Assembly (NCBI RefSeq): GCF_008107625.1
Contig: NZ_SDKK01000023.1
Coordinates: 16,221-80,220, forward strand
Reading direction: 5' to 3'
From: Zoogloea oleivorans
Lineage (GTDB): Bacteria > Pseudomonadota > Gammaproteobacteria > Burkholderiales > Rhodocyclaceae
Length of the DNA stretch: 64,000 nt
This document shows, in pieces, positions 17,602 to 25,139 of this stretch. A model generated the notes under the pieces. The model did no database searches. It had not been told where the DNA came from and saw only the letters and a list, made by a program, of their open reading frames with translations. Within the stretch, counting starts at the first letter, position 1. The number at the start of each line of letters is the position of its first letter. Position numbers and translations under genes: made by a program.

Positions 17602-18306
17602 TTATGTGGCTCGGAAAACCTCTGTTCGATGAAACTCCATATACACCTGATGCTGCTTGGCGAGGGGAACATGCAGCTGAACTGAGATGCCGAGCTTCTC
17701 CGGTTCAGTCAGCATAGGGGAAATTAATATCTTTCCTGACGCACTGAACGTGATGAAACCAGCATCAAAGACTTTATCCAAGTTTGGAATTAGCAGAAGT
17801 CCGTTGAAGGGGTCCAGGCGTTCTGCGTTGTTTGACGCACTCCAAGGCTTGATGTGCGAGGCAACGAGGAGGTTCGTGTCTTTGAATCCAGTTACAGAGC
17901 AACCACTCCAGTAAGCAACCAGTTTTTGTCTGAAAGTGCCTTGACCGATTCTCGACTTAACTAGATTGCTTTTCTCTGTTTCTCCAATGTCTTTTGTAGA
18001 AAAAATCTCATCAATGTCGGACTCAATGTCGCTTTTGAAGCCTTCCGAAAGATACTCAGCGAATTTAGTCAGGGCAGCGTTATACATGTTGTTGCCACGC
18101 TCGTTCCGCTCTTGGAATATCGGCAGTTCGCGAATCTTTAATGCGACATTTTCAAATGACGTACGGCTTACCAAAGATGTAAGCGGCCCCGCGATAAGTC
18201 CGTTGTCTAAAGCCCATTCAGACATGGCGCCACGGACTGCTCCCTCATATTTCTTTACCGAAGATGAAGAAAGGCCTCTGTGGCGCATCCAATCTTCAAA
18301 TCTCAT
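17602..18306 (-). CDS. HNH endonuclease domain protein (HNH_2-like), cassette-like
   Basis: 234 residues. The C-terminal half holds an HNH core: CSVTGFKDTNLLVASHIKPW, then NGLLLIPNLDKVFDAGFITF and FSASGKI, as in restriction-enzyme-like HNH_2 proteins. The N-terminal half is helical and unassigned. Base composition is clearly more AT-rich than the neighbourhood, and the gene sits alone between the two regulator genes, flanked by attC-like sites on both sides, so recent acquisition is likely. No partner methylase is seen, so an orphan or defence nuclease is more plausible than a classic restriction pair. The start at 18306 is 34 nt inside the flanking GTTGAAT core site, as usual for a cassette gene. 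Confidence 0.72.
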   Translation of the reverse strand: MRFEDWMRHRGLSSSSVKKYEGAVRGAMSEWALDNGLIAGPLTSLVSRTSFENVALKIRELPIFQERNERGNNMYNAALTKFAEYLSEGFKSDIESDIDEIFSTKDIGETEKSNLVKSRIGQGTFRQKLVAYWSGCSVTGFKDTNLLVASHIKPWSASNNAERLDPFNGLLLIPNLDKVFDAGFITFSASGKILISPMLTEPEKLGISVQLHVPLAKQHQVYMEFHRTEVFRAT

Positions 18307-18340
18307 TGAGGCGTAACTCCAGGTGAAATATAATTTTTTA

Positions 18341-18382
18341 ATTCAACGGTCTGCGCTGCTCTTCGTGCAGATCCAGTTGAAT
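18341..18382. other. Second attC-like hairpin upstream of the HNH gene
   Basis: ATTCAAC (18341-18347) and GTTGAAT (18376-18382) are perfect inverted core sites 28 bp apart. Inside them, TCTGC and GCAGA pair with unpaired bases on either side, resembling the bulged arms of attC. At 42 bp it is shorter than most attC sites and may be degenerate. Its minus-strand core GTTGAAT is identical to that of the site at 17521, as expected for the two ends of one cassette. Confidence 0.4.
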
Positions 18383-18526
18383 GAGAGGTTATCCGATGTG
18401 TGTCACCTCATCAATCAACACTCATACGGCCAGCGCCAATCGCTGCTATAGAGCACTTCCTTAACGGACCGCTCCTGGCTGTCTCCTGCCTCTCGTACAA
18501 GTCTCCCGCCAACCCAAGCCCATTCC

Positions 18527-18700
18527 TCAACCCCCCGTCGGCTGCAACGCAATCCCCCCCATCCCCACCAGCGCAATGAGTGCGCCCGTCACATCCCAGC
18601 GCGTAAGCGCAACGCCATCAACAACGCGCGGCCAGATCAAGGCTACGGCGATGTACATGCCGCCATACGCGGCATAGGTTTGGCCCGTGGCTGCGGGGCG
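18527..18700 (-). pseudogene. C-terminal remnant of a ynfA gene
   Basis: The minus-strand translation gives about 57 residues matching the last half of the intact YnfA protein at 26597-26929 ([31 protein letters not shown], ending LQPTGG then stop). The N-terminal half is missing, and the fragment now abuts the ParE-type toxin gene, only 8 nt away. The 3' flanks of the two copies are also similar, so this is an old duplication or recombination scar. Confidence 0.8.
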
Positions 18701-18708
18701 AAGATCGC

Positions 18709-19050
18709 CTACGCCCCCAGCAGCCTTCTCGCCAACACCGACTGCATATCACGACGCCCGTCAGCGATCAGGTAGAGGATGACCTGGCGGCCAGTAATAC
18801 GGTAGATCACGCGGTATGGCTTGAAGAAGGTTTGGCGATACTCCTTGATGCCGAGGCTCACCAGTTCTTTCGGGTAGCTGCCGCGCTCCGGAAACGTCGA
18901 CAAGCTCTCGACACTCTCCAGCAACGCATCCAGCACGTAGTTGGCGTTGGCCACACAGTCGAACTCGGAGATGTAGTCGTGTATGGCTTCCAGGTCCTGC
19001 TCGGCACCTTCGGTGAGCAGAACTTCAAAACTGGCGGGTGTGCCGGCCAT
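18709..19050 (-). CDS. RelE/ParE family toxin
   Basis: 113 residues. The ParE/RelE fold is indicated by [20 protein letters not shown], then [23 protein letters not shown] and a beta-rich end [20 protein letters not shown], with the C-terminal Arg-rich strand. ParE members poison gyrase and RelE members cut mRNA; the length and the IHDYI helix favour ParE/YafQ-like. The start codon overlaps the antitoxin stop (TGATG), the usual coupling. Likely repressed by the antitoxin-toxin complex. Confidence 0.87.
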   Translation of the reverse strand: MAGTPASFEVLLTEGAEQDLEAIHDYISEFDCVANANYVLDALLESVESLSTFPERGSYPKELVSLGIKEYRQTFFKPYRVIYRITGRQVILYLIADGRRDMQSVLARRLLGA

Positions 19051-19325
19051 CAGACGGCGGCTCGCTTGGCGCGCAGACGGGTAACTACATCGGCCACAGG
19101 CTTGACTTTGCCAGCGGCCACATCCTGGTTGCCCAGTGCCAGGATTTTCAGCAAGGCCAGTGTTTCTTGCGTCTCTTCGAAGGAGGCCACGTCCTGCAGC
19201 ACGGCCTTGGCTTCACCGTTTTGGGTGATGATCAGGGGCTCACGGTGCTCAGTGAGGTGCGCCAGAACCTCGGCAGCGTTGGCCTTGAGGTAGCTGATCG
19301 GCTTGACTTGAGATGAGTAACGCAT
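19050..19325 (-). CDS. Phd/YefM family antitoxin
   Basis: 91 residues from the ATG at 19325, where homology starts (MRYSSQVKPISYLKANAAEV). The pattern SYLKANAAEVLAHLTEHREPLIITQNGEAKAVL is the Phd/YefM DNA-binding domain, and the C-terminal tail (KILALGNQDVAAGKVKPVAD) would wrap the toxin. It is the first gene of the pair. An upstream extension to 19391 exists but lacks family similarity. Confidence 0.88.
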   Translation of the reverse strand: MRYSSQVKPISYLKANAAEVLAHLTEHREPLIITQNGEAKAVLQDVASFEETQETLALLKILALGNQDVAAGKVKPVADVVTRLRAKRAAV

Positions 19326-19387
19326 GGCCGTGCTCCTGATTTGGAAGAGATTTAATTTAGTCTTTTTATGGTCTTGCTGCAACGCAA

Positions 19388-21112
19388 TCACCGTTCAGCG
19401 GCCTGTTTGTCTACGCGATACTGGAGTTGCCCTCTCCGCAGTTTCAGAAGGCGGGCGGCGGCAGACAGATTTCCGTCTGTGCGCCTCAAGGCCGATGCGA
19501 TGAGCAGTGTTTCGACTTCTTCAAGAGAAACCTGTGCGTCCAGAATTTTCTCGATTGCTTGATTGAGGGGCAGCTGGTCAGCGATCCCTTTTTGTCGCGT
19601 CTCGGCGAGCGAGAAGGGCTGCACCGTCAGGGGGACTTGCTCGCCTCCCGAGAAAAGATGCTCCACATCAATGCTGCCGTCGTTCTCGGCAAGAATCACC
19701 GCGCGCTCGATGATGTTTTCAAGTTCCCGGATATTGCCCGGCCAGTTGTAGGCCCACAGCTTTTCGCTGGCGTTCTGCGTCAAGCCCGCGATGGTCTTGG
19801 CAAATCGGGTGGAATAGCGCTTGACGAAGGTATCCACCAGCAAGGGAATGTCTTCGCGGCGCTCCCGGAGGGGCGGGATCTTGACGGGAAAGACATTCAA
19901 GCGAAAGAAGAGGTCCTCGCGGAATCGACCTGCTTCCACCTCGGCACGCAGATCACGGTTTGTCGCTGCGATGATGCGCACATCGATCTTGCGCACCTGG
20001 GTATCACCAACGCGCTCGACCTCGCCTTCTTGCAGCACGCGGAGCAGTTTGCCTTGTGCGTGCAGTGGCAGGCTGCTGATTTCGTCAAGAAACAAGGTGC
20101 CGCCACTCGCGCGCTCGAAGCGTCCGGGGCGTGAGACGGTTGCGCCCGTAAATGCCCCTTTTTCCACGCCAAAGAGTTCGGCCTCGACGAGTTCGTGGGG
20201 GATCGCCGCGCAGTTGATGGAGATGAAGGGGCGTTCCGCCCGGGGCCCGAGAGTGTGAAGCGCCTTGGAGAAGCGCTCCTTGCCGACGCCGCTTTCGCCC
20301 GTCAGCAGTACGGTTGCGTCGGTGGGGGCCACGCGTTTGATGAGATAGGCGACTTCGTTGAAGCTGGTCGACGCGCCAATCAGGTCGGGCAACTGCCGGG
20401 GCGCCTCTTCCTTCTGGTCGGCATCGGCAGGTCTTGCTTTTCGGCGCTTGGGGGTGGCGATGAAGTCCTCGACCTGGAGGAAGCTCAGGTGGGCTTCTGC
20501 ATCGTCACATTCTTCGAGAGGCTGGCCGATGACTCTGCATCTGGCGTGCCCCATGGCAACGCACTCGACTTCGCGCCACAGGATCGGCCGCCCCATGAGT
20601 GCCGTGGTGAAGCCGCTGGCGTAGCCGACCATCATCCAGCACGCCGGAGAGCCACTGACGCCGAACTGGGCTCGATGGATGTCGGCCTCCCAGGAAGACT
20701 CCCAGTAATAGTCACTCCAGAAATCCCCGGTCTCCTGGTTGAACCGAATCCGGTCGACGGCCTGGTTCCGGACAAAGCCTTCCATCTCGCGCAGGCGCGG
20801 GCCGTAGGCAAACGTCCGCTTCAGATCGCCGCCCTCGGCAGCATGGAGCCGCCGCGCATCTTCCATGCCTTGCTGGTAGCCCAGGCGGGTGAATAGCTCG
20901 CGGGTGGATTCGACTCCCAGACGCTCGATCAACTCCCGCCTCAGGGCGGCAAGGGTGAAGCCGTGGATCAGCAGCATGCGCTGATCCAGCAGCGTGATCT
21001 GCCCGCTGTCAGGATCAAAGCGGACGTATTTGGACAGTTCCCGGTCATCGATCTCTCTTGGGACTGACTGGAGGTGCCCGGCTGCGGAATGAGGCATGTG
21101 AGTGGATTTCAC
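19388..21112 (-). CDS. XylR/DmpR-type sigma-54 dependent activator
   Basis: 574 residues. It has a XylR_N sensor (about 30-170), a V4R part (ACWMMVGYASGFTTALMGRP, CVAMGHARCRVIGQPLEE), a linker rich in Lys and Arg, an AAA+ domain with GESGVGKE, GAFTGA, GGTLFLDEISS and REDIPLL, and a Fis helix-turn-helix (LSAAARLLKLRRGQLQYRV). It is divergent from the Rieske oxygenase operon, whose upstream region carries paired CTGAAAACAG/CTGTTTTCAG sites and a -24/-12 promoter, so it most likely activates that operon in response to an aromatic effector. The effector class is inferred from family only. Confidence 0.88.
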   Translation of the reverse strand: MKSTHMPHSAAGHLQSVPREIDDRELSKYVRFDPDSGQITLLDQRMLLIHGFTLAALRRELIERLGVESTRELFTRLGYQQGMEDARRLHAAEGGDLKRTFAYGPRLREMEGFVRNQAVDRIRFNQETGDFWSDYYWESSWEADIHRAQFGVSGSPACWMMVGYASGFTTALMGRPILWREVECVAMGHARCRVIGQPLEECDDAEAHLSFLQVEDFIATPKRRKARPADADQKEEAPRQLPDLIGASTSFNEVAYLIKRVAPTDATVLLTGESGVGKERFSKALHTLGPRAERPFISINCAAIPHELVEAELFGVEKGAFTGATVSRPGRFERASGGTLFLDEISSLPLHAQGKLLRVLQEGEVERVGDTQVRKIDVRIIAATNRDLRAEVEAGRFREDLFFRLNVFPVKIPPLRERREDIPLLVDTFVKRYSTRFAKTIAGLTQNASEKLWAYNWPGNIRELENIIERAVILAENDGSIDVEHLFSGGEQVPLTVQPFSLAETRQKGIADQLPLNQAIEKILDAQVSLEEVETLLIASALRRTDGNLSAAARLLKLRRGQLQYRVDKQAAER

Positions 21113-21116
21113 GTTT

Positions 21117-21167
21117 CTGAAAACAGAAAGTTTTCTTATTCAAGGAAAGTGGTTGTGCTGTTTTCAG
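21117..21167. promoter_or_regulatory. Upstream activating sites for the Rieske operon
   Basis: TTTCTG-AAAA-CAGAAA (core CTGAAAACAG, 21117-21126) and GCTG-TTTT-CAGC (core CTGTTTTCAG, 21158-21167) are the same 10-mer in opposite orientation, 41 bp apart, about four helical turns. They lie about 80-130 bp before the -24 element, the usual place of enhancer sites for XylR/DmpR proteins, and next to the activator gene. Confidence 0.6.
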
Positions 21168-21242
21168 CGATATTGATTCTATCTCTGATCCTGGTGTGAG
21201 AAAAAGTATTTATAAAACAATAGATTGATTTGATTTGCGGCG

Positions 21243-21260
21243 TTGGCATGGGGATTGCGA
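21243..21260 (+). promoter_or_regulatory. Sigma-54 (-24/-12) promoter of the Rieske operon
   Basis: TTGGCATGGGGATTGCGA has GG (21245-21246) and GC (21257-21258) exactly 10 bp apart and matches the TGGCAC-N5-TTGC consensus at nearly every important base. It lies about 60 bp before the reductase start and downstream of the paired enhancer sites. Confidence 0.78.
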
Positions 21261-21319
21261 TGTGTTGGGGAAGAGCCCGAAGTGGCTCAGACACTTTCAC
21301 CCAAAAGGAGACCCCGGCT

Positions 21320-22285
21320 GTGTTGAGTCCTCAACCCATGCTTGCTGTTCGCGTGCTCGAAAAGCGCGACGCCGCAATTGATGTTCTGAGTCTTGTTCTG
21401 GTGGCCGCCGATGGCGGATCACTCCCTTCCTGCTCTGCCGGGGCGCACATCGACATCACGCTGCCCAACGGCATGGTTCGTCAGTATTCCCTGTGCAAGG
21501 CGGGCGCGGCCTATGAGGTCGCGATCCTGCGCGATCCGGACGGGCGTGGCGGGTCCGAGTGTGCCCACCGGGATATCCAGGTTGGCGACACGCTGACCAT
21601 CAGCCACCCCCGCAATCTCTTTCCGCTGGTGCCGGCGACGAACTCCATCCTGTTTGCCGGCGGTATCGGCATCACGCCGATTCTGGCGATGGCCGAGGCG
21701 CTGCATGCCCAAGGCCAGACCTTTGAAATGCACTACTGCAGCCGCGCCCCCGAGCGGGCCGCCTACCGGGACGCCCTCGGGCAGGCGGCTTATGCCGGGC
21801 AGGTCCGTTTTTACTACGACAGCGAACCGGAGCAGGGGCGCCTGGATGTGGCGGCGGTTCTTGGCGCGCTCGGGGACGATGCCCATTTGTACGTGTGCGG
21901 CCCGGCGGGCTTTATCGCGCATGTCTGCGATGCGGCGCGTGCGGCGGGCTGGAGCGACAGCCGTGTGCATTTCGAGCATTTCGCGGCACCTGTTGCAGTG
22001 GCCCCGGTGGGGGGGAATGGCGACTTCGAGCTGGTCCTGGCGCGGCGCGGCATCCGCATCCCTGTCGGTGCAGATCAAACGGCCGCCCAGGCCCTGCTCG
22101 ATCACGGCATAGATATCCCTCTGTCCTGCGAGCAGGGCGTCTGCGGTTCCTGCCTCCTGCCGGTTCTGGAAGGCATTCCCGAGCATCGCGACGTCTTTCT
22201 CAGTGCCGCAGAGCGGGACTGCAACCGCTGCTTTACGCCCTGCTGCTCGCGCGCCCGCACGCCAAGCCTGCTCATCGATTTGTAA
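21320..22285 (+). CDS. Phthalate-dioxygenase-reductase/VanB-type flavin iron-sulfur reductase
   Basis: 321 residues from a GTG start at 21320, placed 9 nt after AAGGAG; an in-frame ATG at 21338 is the alternative. Domain order is FMN-binding barrel (GMVRQYSLCKAG near residue 50), NAD-binding fold (NSILFAGGIGITPILAMAEA; YVCGPAGFI) and a C-terminal plant-type [2Fe-2S] domain with CEQGVCGSC and a distal Cys in CNRCF. This is the class IA oxygenase reductase order. It feeds electrons from NAD(P)H to the Rieske oxygenase encoded 73 nt downstream. It is the first gene of the sigma-54 driven operon. Confidence 0.87.
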   Translation: MLSPQPMLAVRVLEKRDAAIDVLSLVLVAADGGSLPSCSAGAHIDITLPNGMVRQYSLCKAGAAYEVAILRDPDGRGGSECAHRDIQVGDTLTISHPRNLFPLVPATNSILFAGGIGITPILAMAEALHAQGQTFEMHYCSRAPERAAYRDALGQAAYAGQVRFYYDSEPEQGRLDVAAVLGALGDDAHLYVCGPAGFIAHVCDAARAAGWSDSRVHFEHFAAPVAVAPVGGNGDFELVLARRGIRIPVGADQTAAQALLDHGIDIPLSCEQGVCGSCLLPVLEGIPEHRDVFLSAAERDCNRCFTPCCSRARTPSLLIDL

Positions 22286-22358
22286 GCGTGGCGGTTGTCA
22301 TCGCCACATTTCACCGCCCAGGCATGCCGCTTGGGAATCACACCTGGAGAAGAAAAAA

Positions 22359-23453
22359 ATGGAGACATCCAGAAGTGTCACTTACCTCAAAAACGCGTGG
22401 TACGTCGCCGCGCTGTCGTCGGAGGTGGGCGCAGAGGGCTTGTTCGCGCGCAAGCTGCTCAATACGCCCGTACTGATTTACCGGCTCAAGAACGGCAGCC
22501 CGGTGGCGCTGCTCGACCGCTGCCCGCATCGCTTCGTGCCGCTCAGCATGGGCCTTCGCGAAGGCGATGATGTGGTCTGCAAATACCACGGCCTGAAATT
22601 CGATTGCAGCGGTGCGTGCAATCACAACCCGCACGGCAATGGCCATATTCCCCGGGCGGCGCGGGTGCGCACCTTTCCGCTGGTCGAACGCTACGGCTTT
22701 CTGTGGATCTGGCCGGGCGACGCGCCCGCCGACGAAGCGAAGCTGCCGGACGTCAGCCCGCTGACCGAAGGCCACCCCAACGGGGTCGGCTTCACCTACA
22801 TGCACCGCAAGACCTATTACGAACTCATCACCGACAACGTGATGGATCTCAGCCACGTCGATCACCTGCATGGCGAGATCATTTCAACGCGCGGCCAGCT
22901 CACCCCCCAGGTTCCCCAGGTGAAGGAGACGGACAGTACCGTGGCCACCCGCTGGGAGTGGAAGCAGACGCCGCCGATCTTCATCCTCAATCAGTTCCTG
23001 CCCGAGCCGATGGCCGAGGCGCGGCATTTTGTCGAGGTGAAGTTCATGGCGCCGACCACCGTGCAACTGCAGATCGGCGCCACCCAGGACGACAGTGCGC
23101 TGGATCTGGCGCACTGCGTCGGCCAGTACGACCTGCACACCACCACCCCGGAAAGCGACGGCACCACCCATTACTTCTTCGCCACCCGACGCAATCACCT
23201 GGTGGACGACGCCGACTACAACGCCGCCAAGATCAAGGGCATGCACGATGCCTTCGTGGATGAGGACGGGCCCTATGTGGACGCCCAGTACGTCAACATC
23301 GGCAACGCCGACCTGTTGAGCCTGAACCCCGTGCTGCTCAGCAGCGACGTGGGGGCGGTGCGGGCCCGGCGCATCCTGCGCAGTGTGATTGCCGACGAGG
23401 TGCAGCGCGCGCAGGCCGATGCCGCGGACACCCGCTCTGCCGCGCGCGTCTGA
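22359..23453 (+). CDS. Rieske non-haem iron aromatic oxygenase (VanA-like alpha subunit)
   Basis: 364 residues from the ATG at 22359. The Rieske cluster is CPHRFVPLSMG followed by VVCKYHGLKFD (C-x-H...C-x2-H). The mononuclear iron site is NVMDLSHVDHLHGEI (D-x2-H-x4-H). The short single-subunit form resembles VanA vanillate demethylase and related O-demethylases or ring hydroxylases. With the reductase upstream it makes a two-component oxygenase. The natural substrate is unknown; an aryl ether or phenolic acid feeding the phenol or catechol route is plausible. DUF1302/DUF1329 genes follow directly, suggesting a hydrophobic substrate. Confidence 0.85.
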   Translation: METSRSVTYLKNAWYVAALSSEVGAEGLFARKLLNTPVLIYRLKNGSPVALLDRCPHRFVPLSMGLREGDDVVCKYHGLKFDCSGACNHNPHGNGHIPRAARVRTFPLVERYGFLWIWPGDAPADEAKLPDVSPLTEGHPNGVGFTYMHRKTYYELITDNVMDLSHVDHLHGEIISTRGQLTPQVPQVKETDSTVATRWEWKQTPPIFILNQFLPEPMAEARHFVEVKFMAPTTVQLQIGATQDDSALDLAHCVGQYDLHTTTPESDGTTHYFFATRRNHLVDDADYNAAKIKGMHDAFVDEDGPYVDAQYVNIGNADLLSLNPVLLSSDVGAVRARRILRSVIADEVQRAQADAADTRSAARV

Positions 23454-23468
23454 ACGAGGAGGATGAGC

Positions 23469-25112
23469 ATGCAAATCAAGCTTCTTGCCAGAGCGGTCGC
23501 GTGGGCCTGTGCGGGCATGGCCCTGTCGGGGCCGGCGCTGTCCTTCAATGTCGATACGGGCTCCCCGGATCTGGCCATTTCGTGGGATACCACGCTGAAA
23601 TACAGCACTGCCTGGCGCGTGCGGGGCGTCAATGCCAGTGTGGCGCCGGAGGGCCTCGCCGGGGGCACACCGCAGGTCAACACCAATGACGGCGACCGCA
23701 ATTTCGGTCGTGGCCTCATCTCCAACCGGCTCGACATCCTCACCGAGCTGGGGGTGCGCTACAAGCGCGACAGCGGCTTTCGGGTCAGCGCCGCCGGGTG
23801 GTACGACGACGTTTACCAGCACAGCAACGAGCGCAGCGCCGACGATGCCCCCGGCCTGAACCAGAGCGGCCCCTACGACCGCTTCAACAAGCACACGCGG
23901 ATTGCCCAGGGGCGCAACGCGGAGGTGCTGGATGCCTTCGTGTATACCCGGCAGTCCGTGGCGGACATGAACCTCAACCTCAAGGCGGGCCGCTTCACCC
24001 AGCTCTACGGCGAAAGCCTGTTCTTCGGCAACAACGGCATTGCCGGGGCCCAGACGCCGCTGGATCTGGCGCGGGCGCTGTCGGTGCCCAACTCCCAGTT
24101 CAAGGAGGTCGCCCGGCCGGTGGGGCAGGTGTCAGCCCAGTTGCAGATCACGCCCGACCTCATCGTGGGCGCCTACATCCAGCCGGAATGGCGCAAGTCG
24201 CGCCTGCCGGCGGCCGGCAGCTATTTCAGCTTTGCCGATTTCGTCGATGACGGCGGGGAGATTCTGTACACGCCCTACGGTCCGGCAAGGCGCGGCAAGG
24301 ACATCGAGCCGGGCAACTCGGGGCAGGGCGGGGTGCAGGTGCGCTTCAAGGCTGGCGACAGTGAATACGGGCTCTACGCGGCCAACTTCCACGAGAAGCT
24401 GCCCCAGTTCTATGCCCGCTTCAACGCCGGCCCCGGTGGCGTGGTGCCCCAGGATTACGTGATGGTCTACGGGAAGAACATTCGCACGGTGGGCGGCAGC
24501 TTCAGCACCCTGGTTGGCGACACCAACGTGGCGGGGGAGATGTCCTTCCGCAGCAACATGCCGCTGGTGGCCGCCGGGAGCTTCATTTTTCCGACCAACG
24601 ATCCGGCCGCCGACGGGGGCAGCAATGCGCGCTTTCCCAAGGGCGACACGCTGCACCTCAACCTCTCGGCCATCAGTGTGCTGAGCGCCAACGCCTTGTG
24701 GGATGGCGCCTCTTTCGTCGGCGAGTTCGCCTTCAACCGCCGCCTGCGGGTGAGCGACAACCCGGAAGCGCTGGACCCGAATGCCACCAAGGATGCCGGG
24801 GCCGCGCAGTTCGTGTTCACGCCGGAGTATTTCCAGGTGTTGCCGGAAACCGATCTGCAGCTGCCCATCGGGGTGAGCTATGGCCTTTTCGGGCGCTCGT
24901 CGGTCAATGGCGTGCTGTTTCCCGCGGAGCACGGTGGCAGCGTGAGTGTCGGGGCCAAGGTCGTGTATCAGAAGGCCTGGCATGCCGGGCTCAACTACAC
25001 CCATTACGTCGGCTCCGCCGGCTCGGTTTCCACACCCGCCGGCCTCAATTCCTACCAGAACTTTCACGGGGATCGCGACTTCGTGTCGCTGTCGATTCAG
25101 CGCAGCTTCTGA
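23469..25112 (+). CDS. DUF1302 family outer-membrane protein (second copy)
   Basis: 547 residues from the ATG at 23469; the ATG at 23463 is too close to GAGGAGG. A signal peptide (LLARAVAWACAGMALSGPAL) precedes a mature part that keeps the DUF1302 pattern seen in the copy at 7979: LAISWDTTLKYSTAWRV, RGLISNRLDILTELGVRYK and LNLKAGRFTQLYGESLFFG. It ends VSLSIQRSF, again with a C-terminal Phe. Placed between the Rieske oxygenase and DUF1329, it may carry the oxygenase substrate into the cell, whereas the first copy sits with an exporter. Confidence 0.82.
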   Translation: MQIKLLARAVAWACAGMALSGPALSFNVDTGSPDLAISWDTTLKYSTAWRVRGVNASVAPEGLAGGTPQVNTNDGDRNFGRGLISNRLDILTELGVRYKRDSGFRVSAAGWYDDVYQHSNERSADDAPGLNQSGPYDRFNKHTRIAQGRNAEVLDAFVYTRQSVADMNLNLKAGRFTQLYGESLFFGNNGIAGAQTPLDLARALSVPNSQFKEVARPVGQVSAQLQITPDLIVGAYIQPEWRKSRLPAAGSYFSFADFVDDGGEILYTPYGPARRGKDIEPGNSGQGGVQVRFKAGDSEYGLYAANFHEKLPQFYARFNAGPGGVVPQDYVMVYGKNIRTVGGSFSTLVGDTNVAGEMSFRSNMPLVAAGSFIFPTNDPAADGGSNARFPKGDTLHLNLSAISVLSANALWDGASFVGEFAFNRRLRVSDNPEALDPNATKDAGAAQFVFTPEYFQVLPETDLQLPIGVSYGLFGRSSVNGVLFPAEHGGSVSVGAKVVYQKAWHAGLNYTHYVGSAGSVSTPAGLNSYQNFHGDRDFVSLSIQRSF

Positions 25113-25139
25113 TCACCCGCCCATAAAAGGAATCCCAAC

